DNA from: Watersipora subatra
Lineage: Eukaryota; Bryozoa; Gymnolaemata; Cheilostomatida; Watersiporidae
Assembly: GCF_963576615.1 (NCBI RefSeq)
Contig: NC_088711.1
Coordinates: 9,418,869 to 9,482,868 of the forward strand
Length of the DNA: 64,000 nt
Direction of reading: 5' to 3'
A program made the translations under genes and the position numbers. Below the pieces are notes generated by a model. It did not search any database. It worked only from the letters and a program-made list of their open reading frames with translations, and was not told the DNA's origin. Shown here piece after piece: positions 12,001-22,901 of this stretch (positions within the stretch are counted from its first letter, which is position 1; the number at the start of each line of letters is the position of its first letter).

Positions 12001-13364
12001 GCCCTAATCATTTTTGAATATTTTACATATGATGCCACAAAAATTTAATACTTCATCAGCCAAGTTCAAAACCACAAAAGCATTACTATTACCTATATTG
12101 TATTATTTTCCCCCAAATACAATATGGTAAATAACATATTGTCTAAGAAACCACTTTAAGCTGCCAAATGATTGGCAAATGATAAACTAGTATATATTTT
12201 GCTAGTGAGTTTGTCTTGTAGGAGCACTGGTTAGCAAAATACCTTATCCTGTGCGTTAAGGTTGCAGGTGTCTGAAGAAAGTAAAATCTCGACAGCCCCT
12301 ATATCCCCGTGCCTCGCTGCTAGATGGAGCGCTGTCATTCCATTCTAGACAAACACAGAATTGGGCAGCCTTTAAATTGCCATCTCAGTAGCAAAAAATG
12401 CATTTAGGTTCATCGGTGTGTCTAATTTTAGCAAACAAATGGATTGATTGGAATCTACATGTATGTCTTTTGTTCTATTTACAATATGTCATTGATTAAA
12501 ATATCTGTATACATATTTATACTAATTTTAACTTTTACAACCGTGAGAAAATGATATACACTAGTGACCGACAGCAATGATTTTTGATTTTCTTAACTAT
12601 GTGCATAATATAGGCAGGGGTTGGTAAACTTATACAAATTGCGTGCCACAAATTCATTTGAAATATTAATTAGGCAAATAGAATTTGATCTAACATTTAC
12701 AAAGGCTGGAGGCTTGAAGAGAAGTGTTTGCTTCTGATGGAAGTATTGATGCTCGGAAAAGTGGCCTATACGATACCGTGCCAAGCTACAAGTGTCCTAC
12801 ACACTACCGTGCTTAGCTACAAGTGGCCTATACAATACCATGCCAAACTACAAGTGTCCTACACGCTACCGTGCCAAACTACAAGTGTCATACACGCTAC
12901 CGTGCCTAGCTACAAGTGTCCTACACACTACCGTTCCTACCGCCCAAGTACTTACCCAGGTTTTTGTGTTGATGTCAACTCCCTTACTGACTAGTTGCTG
13001 ACATAGAGTGTATTGTTTCATCACTACCGCTCTGTGTAGGGCCGTGTAGCCTTGCTGTAACACAAAGCTGAGTCTGATGCACACCAAGTCATACATATAG
13101 CATCAAAAGCTAGAACTTTATTATTTCTAAATGCTAGGATGAACTATAGAGTCGCTATTGATGAGCCCTACCTTGTCTACACTGTTTAGGTGAGCATACT
13201 TGCTGCTTTTGGGTGGCTCCCTCGTGATTGGCTCGATCATATCCGCTTTTCGATTTACGACAGCAGATCTGCTACGCATCCTTTTCGCTTGTCTCTGCTC
13301 AAGAGACATTTTTGAGTCTTCTAGTATCTTTCCTTGCCTTCTTCTGTCCAAATAAACATACATG
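9015..13364 (-). CDS. Ankyrin-repeat protein, 3' part (five exons)
   Basis: Exons read on the minus strand: 13172-13364, 12956-13054, 12243-12344, 10295-10393 and 9015-9116 (ending in TGA). All four introns are phase 0 with GT-AG ends, and the last four exons are about 33 codons each, the classic one-exon-per-ankyrin-repeat pattern. Repeats read QGYTALHRAVVMKQYTLCQQ, NGMTALHLAARHGDIGAVEI, NGWTALHHCSINNHLVIAEM, then a capping repeat EGELPADLAPINEMRNLL. The first exon is basic (RQAKRMRSRS). The closing GELPADL cap resembles that of MYPT/PPP1R27-type ankyrin domains, but no RVxF motif was found, so no function is assigned. The first exon enters in phase 2, so an upstream exon is missing; the last exon could also splice on, since TGGTGAGT looks like a donor. 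The introns hold arrays of 28 and 31 bp. Confidence 0.75.
10930..11415. repeat. 28-bp minisatellite, about 17 copies, in an ankyrin-gene intron
   Basis: The unit reads approximately AGTCAAAGTACCCTAG followed by TCATATAGTCCT, with single-base variants and occasional AGTACT for AGTCCT. It lies in the intron between the exons at 10295-10393 and 12243-12344. Confidence 0.9.
12756..12942. repeat. 31-bp minisatellite beside a splice donor
   Basis: Six copies of a 31-bp unit containing TACAAGTGTCCTACAC and CTACCGTGCC. On the minus strand the array begins about 13 bp inside the intron, just after the donor of the exon at 12956-13054. The open frames on both strands are period artefacts. Confidence 0.85.
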
Positions 13365-15924
13365 CTGAGAAGAGATGAAATAACCAGTGTGTCCTACCCC
13401 AGGAATCTGCTGTGTTACTGGTGTTACTCGCGCCCTACAGCATTCTCCAGACTAAACTCTCAAGTACTCTCAGCTATTCACTGCTAGCCACCAAATGCAA
13501 TCAGACAGATTTAATTGCATAAAATTTTTAATTATTTCAAAAGGACCATCATGACTATTAACGAGTCGTTAAGGAGAAAGGCAGCCTTAACTAATTATTG
13601 TTAGGTTGGTGCTAACCATTGTGTGGAGACAGATCACGGCGAGCAATGTTCACTCACTTCTGCTTGCACACTAATAATAACAATTCTATAGACACAAACT
13701 TTATGTGTTAATTCATTTAGCTTGTGCAATTGAGTGCTTTGGCAACCGTTCGCGTCATTCAGTTCAAATGTAACATAAACAGCTTTATCAGGCAGCACTT
13801 CATAACATGAAGAAAGTGTATCACATTAGCATGATCATGGGATTTTAACTAGTTATGGACGGCTTACATACCTTTTACAGATATAGAAGAAAGTTTAGTC
13901 TATGGAAAAAAGTTTACTATGGTGCAAATTGTTTTTGCACTTTTAGTACTTTTAGTTTTAGTCAAGGTTCTAAGGGCATATATACAGCGATTATATTTTA
14001 TTTGGCATGTTCGATTCATTACGAAAAATAACATCTCATGCTGCATATCATCACAAACCTCAAACTAAGAACCTTCTCACAAGCACAAATGTGTGATCAG
14101 TCATTAAGTGAAATTCTAAAAAATGTTACACTATTATTGGAAGAGGCGTAGGTATATATACCCTGTCGTCAGTGTTAAGAAGTTAAGAGTGGAGCTGTGA
14201 GGTTCTATGGCCTATGAATGACATGTCTTTATATCAACACATCCAAAGGGATGTTTGTACAACTATAACAACAATAATGACAATGAGGATCAGATACTCA
14301 TAGACTACCATTCCTAGTCAAACAGTTGCATTGTAATCAGAAAAGCAATTATGTTTCATGCGACCTTGGACCTTGACTTACATCTATGTCTGCTGACTGA
14401 CGATTTTTTTTGTAAACTGTTAACAAATTCATCGCATATTTCATACACTATTCAATCACTTATAAATATATGTTTAATTGTAATACTATCATTGTAAATA
14501 TATATATACATGTATATATATAATAAACTTCACAAGCTACTTCACAACTTGCACAAGCTACTGATAAATATATTATCAGTAGCTTGTGCAACATCCTCTG
14601 CCTCCTCTAGCTTGTGCTTCATGCCTCAATTTGCGGTTTACCATAAACATAATCTTATTTTAATACGTAAATAGTATCATACTCATAATTTACTATGTTT
14701 TAAGTAAAATGACGAAGCCTCACTTAGTATTTTACCTTTAACAGTAGAAGTATTTGATACAAAACAAGAACACTCTTATAATCTAGTTACCCTTCTCGCG
14801 TCGGATGACAGGTATCGACTGCCTAGGTGAGTTTTATTCCACTCACTCTTGTTACCTGAGCAGAACAGAAAACATTGCTGATCGCTAATTAGCAAAGCAT
14901 TAAGTGACAGGGCGTCAGCATAGCCAACCCTCCTCATACACCCTTTTGCAATTGGATAATGATCTACAAATGTTGCTAAGGTCTTAGAGGTAACTCAAAG
15001 AACTCTGTGATAAGCTTATTTGCCCGGCTACTTTAACGACATTATCAATATATGGCATTTGTTTTGTACGCATTTATTTTATTCGACAGTAAAACGTGTA
15101 CACAGAATTAATTTGAGTCTGAAAGCAAATGTTTGTGTATTTAAAGCGCTGGCCCAATATTGCTAATGGGTGTCACTCATGGGAAAAACATACTCTACTG
15201 CAGTCAAGCAAATCAAAAACAATACATCAAAAAAAGTAAAAAAATGTTCAACAATAAATATAAAAATATTTATAGCAAAATAATCAATGCATTGTTAAGC
15301 CTTTCCTTTGTATATAATTGTTTGAGAAGCAGTTATAAATCAATTTGCTCAGTTCGGTTGCCTGCAAACGTTAGGCGATAAACTCTTGTCACCTTAATCT
15401 TCGAGCATGACACCAGCGACCTTTAATAAAGCTTGGTTTCCTTGAGAACGCCGACCTTTGCTTGAATCGATAGTCACTCCAATGTCTCGCCCACTAGTAG
15501 CACTCTGCCAACAAAGACTTTTGATATTTAGACAAATCCTCTGAGCAGATATTATTATTATTGCTTAGTTATAAAAGAGTAGAAAATGCAACTTTGGCTT
15601 TTATGAAGATCTCTACTTCCATCATATTTTATTCACTTGAGGCTATTATAACCAGCTGCCTTTAAACCACAGTTTAGGAAGTGGAACTTTGTGAAAGCTT
15701 TATAGCAGTGCTCTCAAAATCACTATGATGTATAGCAGTGCTCTCAGCAATTTAATTTGGCTGCTGTCGTTTCCAACCTTAGCAAAACAGATTGTAGCTT
15801 TAGTAGTTAAACAAAGCTTATCAATATACAAGTATGTACGCTGCCACACCAGTTATGGTTTCTCTTAATCGAGTGTTCTGGTGAGATGCTAAGATATTTA
15901 CAATGAGGTGAAGGTTTTTCGTAC
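13365..15924. other. Probable ankyrin-gene intron or 5' region; no exon recognised
   Basis: About 2.5 kb of AT-rich sequence between two likely exons. Because the exon at 13172-13364 needs a phase-2 partner and the candidate at 15925-16080 ends in phase 0, a further exon may be hidden here. A strong hairpin at 14550-14590 is the only structured feature. Confidence 0.4.
14550..14590. repeat. Perfect hairpin, 18-bp arms
   Basis: TGCACAAGCTACTGATAA pairs perfectly with its reverse complement across a 5-base loop (ATATA). The word CACAAGCTACT also occurs just upstream (14531). A non-coding inverted repeat, possibly a MITE remnant. Confidence 0.8.
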
Positions 15925-16080
15925 CTTGGCTCGTGCTACTTCGTACTGCTGCTCTGGAATGGGGCTAATGATTATTGGAGCAACGACATTACAACTTGGA
16001 CTTCTGGCTGACAGATTGGCACTCTTCCTCTGTGTTCGAAGTTTGTGAAAAAAAATACTCCCACCCACAAATGCCAGCAT
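15925..16080 (-). CDS. Candidate upstream exon of the ankyrin gene
   Basis: A 52-codon open stretch read on the minus strand from an acceptor (TTGTTGCACAG) to a consensus donor (GCCAAG then GTACGA). It begins ATG and encodes a hydrophobic start (MLAFVGGSIFF), then a basic and serine-rich part and a hydrophobic VVAPIIISPIP word. The open frame continues upstream of the acceptor with further hydrophobic residues, so it might instead be a first exon with a membrane anchor or signal. Phase does not match the next known exon directly. The link to the ankyrin gene is inferred from strand and order only. Confidence 0.35.
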
Positions 16081-16503
16081 CTGTGCAACAAAGATACATG
16101 GATAACAATATCTTGAAAATCGCCCATAGATTATTTCAAATGTCATTCTTACTGGTTCAAATACATATATCATTTTTAAATGATCTATGTCCAAACCATT
16201 AACAAATCACGATTTGCTAAGTGTGTGTGTGTTTTATTTCATCAATTAGTAGAAATATAACATAAAGCAAAAATAGAGATATAGTTATAATATTGATTAG
16301 GTTGAAAAAAATAATGAAGCTTAATTCCTATTGCTAAGGCGTGATGAGGTCCACATAGGCAGTAGCACTGCAGCTAGTCGAGGCACTTGGCCTACAAAAA
16401 TTGGCAAACTTAAACAGCAGGTCTTCCCTCTAGGAATCTAGGTTTAACAAATGGCTTTTCATATTAACTCTAAAACTAGTAAATGCAGAGGTTTTGCATA
16501 AGT
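16081..16503. other. Non-coding stretch
   Basis: AT-rich sequence between the candidate exon and the LINE remnant. Nothing recognisable beyond a short TG run near 16220. Confidence 0.4.
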
Positions 16504-16992
16504 CTATTGGAAGACTGTTCTATTGTGATGGTACGCTGTATTCGATTGTTTTTTGACCTGAAGCAGTATAAAATAATGGTAAAGATAGGTTTGTTTTTCT
16601 AAAACTTTGGTGTTATAGTGTGAATCCTTCATGGTTTTGTCATTACTTGAATAAAATTTTGAATGAGCTATCAAGAGAATTTTATATTGATAAAGTTTGT
16701 CAACAGGCAACACACAGCTGAACAAACAGGGACCGAGATGAAGTTAATGGCGGTTTCTTAAATATTATGCGCATTGGACACTTTTATGATATTAGTATTT
16801 TTTTAAATAACAAAATGGAGCATTTTCCCAGGACTTAAGATAGTAACTAACTTTTGAGTTAATAAACGCGTTGTATATTAGTTTCATAATACTTCTGGGT
16901 AAAAATTTAGAACATCTACTAATCAGGCCTGACATAGATCCTAAGTGCCTAACATAATCAGCCAATGAGGCTTCAGCGATGCAGAAGAGCAT
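16504..16992 (-). pseudogene. LINE reverse-transcriptase C-terminal remnant
   Basis: Two open pieces on the minus strand together read like the segment after the RT domain of jockey/CR1/L2-type retrotransposons: CSKFLPRSIMKLIYNAFI, then VSYYLKSWENAP and YLKKY in the first piece (16792-16992), and SCVLPVDKLYQYKILLIAH in the second (16504-16725). A stop and a short gap lie between them. The family pattern is a FLP..ILK.IY.A motif, a SY...W.N.. motif and a LPV.KLYQY motif in this order. It is 5'-truncated and dead. Confidence 0.7.
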
Positions 16993-17096
16993 TAAACAAT
17001 CGCCGACATGATGGGCATAGTGCTAACGCACTCAGTAGCATGTGCCACCCACATCAGTCTCAAGTACCTGCTTGAGAAGTCGCTCCTTTACTTTCC

Positions 17097-17617
17097 TGAG
17101 TGTGAGAATGGCTCATCAAACACATCTCATTGGTTCATTGGTCAATGGGTAATTGCCATCAACCAATGAGAACTGCTTAAGTGGTTTCCTCCTTGAATTG
17201 ACTGAGCAGATAACTTCTAGCGTGCCTGCATTATGATGCCAACTCATTTCCTTTATTTAATGTGCATTGGTCTGGCTTGCATATAATCATGAACTTATCG
17301 AAAAGGCACAGATGACAATTTTTGCTTGTATTTGAGTTTATATTATGTATTATGTTGATAAAGCTTAACTCAAATACAGACGAAAAATGTCACCTTAGCC
17401 TTTTTGAAAGGTTCATAATTATCTGCAAGCCAGACCAACGCGCATTAAATAAAAGAAGGGAATTTGCATTATTATGTAGGCTTGCTAGGAGTTATCTGCT
17501 CAGTCATTTCAATGAGGGAACCACATTCTCATGTGGTTCTCATTCCACGTTCTCATTGGTTGATGGCGATTACCCAATGACCAATGAACTGTGTTTGATG
17601 AGTCAATCTCACACTCA
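17097..17617. mobile_element. Foldback-type MITE, about 520 bp
   Basis: The sequence from TGAGTGTGAGAATGGCTCAT inward is matched by the reverse complement of the sequence ending ATCTCACACTCA at 17617. Nearly the whole element is two imperfect arms meeting near 17355; shared words include CAACCAATGAGAAC, TGACTGAGCAGATAAC, TTTATTTAATG and GGTCTGGCTTGCA. The arms look roughly 80-85 percent alike by eye. No protein. No clear target-site duplication was found, so the superfamily is unassigned. Confidence 0.8.
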
Positions 17618-18067
17618 CTAATAGCCTGCTTGTAATCCATCCTTCTAAACTATCACCTGATGAAAACAGACATATGTCTGCTTGAAACAGATCTGTTGTG
17701 AATAACCAACAGCTAAGTACTCTCCATATTACACATTATACTATATATACATAGTTTTGTTTGTATTTTTCACTAGAAACATTCAATAGAAACATTTTTC
17801 ACTAAAAACAGCAGCTTGTTAAGTCAGCAACTTATGTACTGACTAGCAGTCTGTTGTAAGTCTGGTGACGCCTGAGATTTTTTTCATTTACAATCAGAAA
17901 GTCAGCAGGTGGATGTTTAAGAGGTGCTCTGGAGCCAGACAGAGTTTTAAAACCAAATATTTTAGCGAGCTGGCAAAAGACAGAAGCTTATGAGTCTGAA
18001 GTTTGGAGTAAACCGCGGAAGAAATGTGTATCATTCACTAGAAATATTTAAAGTTATAACATACAAG
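17618..18067. other. 3' flank of the tetraspanin gene
   Basis: No gene is recognised. The stretch follows the tetraspanin stop codon (minus strand) and would contain its 3' UTR. A clear polyadenylation signal was not established. Confidence 0.35.
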
Positions 18068-21000
18068 TTAGCATAATAATTGGCATAAGCTTTCACAGAC
18101 ATTTTGTTCTGTAATACACAAACATGAGAAATAGAACACATCAAGTACCTGTATCAAGCCTGAGCTTACGAGAACTGTAACAAGGAGGGGGTGAACTTTT
18201 GCAGACTTGAAGTACGCGATGATTTCACTTGAGCATCCAACCTGCAATAAGCGATGACATTGGTAGACTTCATACACTCATTGTGATAGGCCTTAATACA
18301 TGACCATAATAGGCCTCAACATATTCAGCTTACTATGCCTCAATACACGCACCTTAATAAGGCCCGACACGTGCACCATCATAAGCCTCAATATATGCAC
18401 CTTAATAAGCCTCAATATGTGCACCATAATAAGCCTCAATAAATGCACCTTAATAAGCCTCAATAAATGCACCTTAATAAGCCTCAATATATGCACCTTA
18501 ATAAGGCCCAACACGTGCACCATCATAAGCCTTAATATATGCACCTTAATAAGCTTCAATATGTGCACCATAATAAGCCTCGATAAATGCACCTTAAGAA
18601 GCCTCAATAAATGCACCATAATAAGCCTCAACACATTCACCTTACTATGCCTCAATACACGCACCTTAATAAGGCCCAACACGTGCACCATCATAAGCCT
18701 CAATATATGCACCTTAATAAGCCTCAATATGTGCACCATAATAAGCCTCAATAAATGCACCTTAATAAGCCTCAATATGTGCACCATAATAAGCCTCAAT
18801 AAATGCACCTTAATAAGCCTCAATATGTGCACCATAATAAGCCTCAATAAATGCAGCTTAAGAAGCCTCAATAAATGCATCATAATAAGCCTCAACACAT
18901 TCACCTTACTATGCCTCAATACACGCACCTTAATAAGGCCCAACACGTGCACCATCATAAGCCTTTATATATGCACCTTAATAAGCCTCAATATGTGCAC
19001 CATAATAAGCCTCAATAAATGCACCTTAAGAAGTCTCAATAAATGCACCATAATAGGCCTCAACACATTCACCTTACTATGCCTCAATACATGTACCTTG
19101 GTAGCTATCATTGTATGCGTCGTAATAAGCCTCAATATGTTCACCATAATAACCTTCGATACACGCACCTTAGTAAGGCCCAACTCGTGTGCCGTAATAA
19201 GTCTCAATATATGCACCTTAATAAGCCTCAACACATGCACCTTAATAGGCCTCAATACATCCATCTATGGCTCCTTTCAGTTTTCCTTGCTTTTTAATTT
19301 ATATTCAACTTCTCAGCATTTTATTACTATAATAATATCAACAATAATAATAATGCAGAAAGGCTAGGATAGAGCAGCACACCAGGACAGCATGTTTATT
19401 ATAGAATGGGGAAGATAAGACAGTAAGCCATTTGATCAGTGAGTGAAGGTAAATGACACAAGCACAACACAAACACAGACATAAAATGGCTGCAGTTCTA
19501 CACAGAGGTACAGAGTTATATATGTAAGAGATATGAACTACCACATCCAGAGAAATGGTATGATTACTGGAGAAACAACCGTATAACAAATAGTTAATGG
19601 TTCTGGGGAACTTCTATATGCAGACAAATAGTGAGAGAGACAAGAAAACCTTGCATCATATTAGTGAAGAAACAGACAATCAAATGTCAAAGTATAAACG
19701 CAGCAATAGTTAGAAGATGGAAAGAGTGGTAAGGAAAGAACATGAGGTATGAGTTTTATTAGGGTAGCCTAATACTAAAAAGCCAATAAGACCTTTTGGC
19801 ACTATTTACTGCCTAAAGCCTATATTAGACCATATTTATGAACGTTTTATTGTAACAAATGACTCTTTCAATAAATAAAATCAAAATTAAACTTTTTAGC
19901 TTAAAAAAAGTCACAGTTTTGTTAACATTTAATTTTTAGAATTACAAAATTGAAGTTATCTACAGTTGTTTTATTCTTAGATCATTAAAAAGTGATCTCT
20001 AATTACTCTGTTGTCTTGCTGTCAGCTTCATTCATTCAGCTTTTTTATCTAGTAATTCTACAATCATCACTAAAAACAAGAACTTTTCAGATCAGAATGT
20101 TGATAAGTGCTTTTGTGCGAAATACAAGCATTAATGCTATGAATATGCTAATATGAAGGAAATGCTATGATAATGTCTCTGCACATCTACATGTTAATAG
20201 TCTTTTAAGTCAAAATACAGTCAAAATCAGCTATTTTAAGGTCAAAAAGTCAATTATTTTAAGTTTGTTTGACCTAAAAACTTACTGGACTTAAAGACCA
20301 GCAAGTTTTTAGCTCAAAATTTGAGTAGCCCTAGTTATTATTATTTAAATATTTAAAAAAGAGAAAATTTTTTAAAACCAAAGCTGAATTTTTGACTCAC
20401 TCATAATTTTGTACACTCAAACCTATAGATTACATGAATTGGCCTGCTTGCATGAGGTGTTCTGCTTACCTCATATATGGTACCGTTTGCCCCTCTGCAC
20501 ACTTCTGGCACATCAGACACAGAGTTGTATGTGTCACTCCAGGAGTCTAAACCGCAGCACTCCAACTACAATATCACAATTGTGAATGACATGAAATGAC
20601 ATGGCCAAATAAAATAAATACAATAAATTTGCTAAAAAAAACTTAAGGTAAGGCCACACGAGACAAAATTCTCACGAAAACGGCGAAATTTGGACGAAAC
20701 GATTCGTACGAATTGACATTTGGACGAATTCGTCCATCGTTGGTTGCGCACGATGAACGAATCCTGAATTGGACGAAACATCAGAAATTCCTACAAATCG
20801 TTGTTTGATTGGTCGGTTGAAAAGGTTAGTTGAATGTTTAGATTGTCACCGCAAAACCTCAAATCTCCCACAATGCATCTTAAATAATGCAATAACCAAA
20901 GCACCAAACCTTTAAAAAGCCCATAATTTACCATAGACTATATAAATATATAAGCAAATATTACTTAAATATAGCTACATGTATATAGTTTCTATATATA

Positions 21001-22840
21001 GAAAACTGCTATATAGCTGAAATAAGCCTGATATTCAAAACACTGTAAACCCCTACACGTAAGTGAATGATAGGCTTTTTGGTATATTTCTTAATTTTTA
21101 ATAACATTTGGACTACACTCAATTGCATTAAACTTTAAGACAATATAAACGCTTTAGAACCTCTAGCATGCATAAAATCACAAGCTAAATGTTAGAATAC
21201 CTGCTACATGTACATGTAGATACAAAACTGATCACCACATTGCACATATCACAGAAGAGTTGTCTGACCAGTCTGCAATCCCAAGAGGATGCAACTCCCA
21301 CATAAAAGCACATAACTTTGACTGTTGCCTAATATTGTTACTCACTGCATTTTCTGTCTGTTCAATGAGGTATGGGTTAGTCTCACGCCAAATTAGTTGT
21401 ACCACAGACTCCTCCTACAATCAAGTATCATATATTACATTAACTTTTGCAGTTTTTATAATCTACTATCTCTGAAATTAATTCCTGGATCTTGCAAAGC
21501 TTTGTCCAAGAATGCTCTGAGTTTAAAACTATACCATGACTTGACAATCGTAGCTAATTTCACACCTAAATACGTATGTAGCAAACATTAACATATCTGT
21601 ATGTAAAAAAGAGCTTTTTCTTTTAATACGCATAATTTTACTTTATTACTCATTATTTTTATCTCATGGTCTAATTTGCTTTGAATGCCCTTGACCGGTG
21701 TAAATAAAGTTCATATCTGTGTACCGACACCTCAATGGGCCTCTCTACAGGCACCTCAATGGGCTTCACTACAGGCACCTCAATGGGCCTCACTACAGGC
21801 ACTTTAATTAGCCTCTCTACAGGCACCTCAATAGGCCTCACTACAGGCACCTCAATGAGCCTCACTACAGGCACGTTAGCACACTACAGTTTACCTATAT
21901 ATTTTGTATGCTTGAACAAAGGCTTTTAAGATGGCTTCAACATCCGTGGATAGACTGGATTTTGCGAAAATAATATGAAATGGGTAATGTTGTAATTTAA
22001 CCACTATGTATAATTGTTGTCTGTAACATAACTAACATTACTAAAGGAATGATGCTACATTTTGGGTAATTAAAAAAACTTGAGGTAAAAACATATAGCA
22101 ATATTTTGTGTTTTGCACCTGATTATTAATTTTATTTTTTTGTATATGCAGCAGATAAATTGGTGTTTGTATTACGAAATCGTTAGGGAGTTTCGATAGC
22201 TTTGTAATATTTGAAAAAGCTCATTCTTTCATTTTCATTTATAATATGTAATAGGATATAATCACATATCTTTATTTATAAGCGCATTATGAGATAGAGA
22301 CATATATCAAAATAAATACGTAATATATTTTGCTGTTCAACTTACCGTCTTGTAGAGAGCATAGCAGCTGATGAGGAGGCAGATTTCAGCAGCAATCAGC
22401 AGTACAAATATCACTACGTACTACAATCATAGACATCATACCAGTTGTACTTATCCTAGTACATATTACAAACAAGTTTGTCTGTATTATTACTTTATTG
22501 GCAATAATTTCATTTCAAACAAAAATATTTTTTAAATTAGGATATACAAGAATCATGAAACCAAAAAGAAAAAGGGCAATAGTTAGCTACTAAAATTAAA
22601 TAACTGGTTTAATATATATGTATTGTACATTGTTGTTGTACATGTCTTGTATATGTTGTAACACAATAATAAATAATACTATGAAAAATAAACAAAATTA
22701 TATACTTTTTATGATTAGATACTTTTGTAAAACTTGTCGATCTCTAGTATTGTATAACATAACTCTACAGAAATATCTATTCATAGAAAGTATATTATTT
22801 TGTCTATTTTTCATATACCCTATATATCTATATATATAGC

Positions 22841-22901
<61 letters not shown>

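Noticed and set aside
18300-19367. 355-codon plus-strand open frame (and 221 codons on minus)
   Set aside because: It is the 24-bp minisatellite read through; the period is divisible by three, both strands are open, and it lies in a tetraspanin intron.
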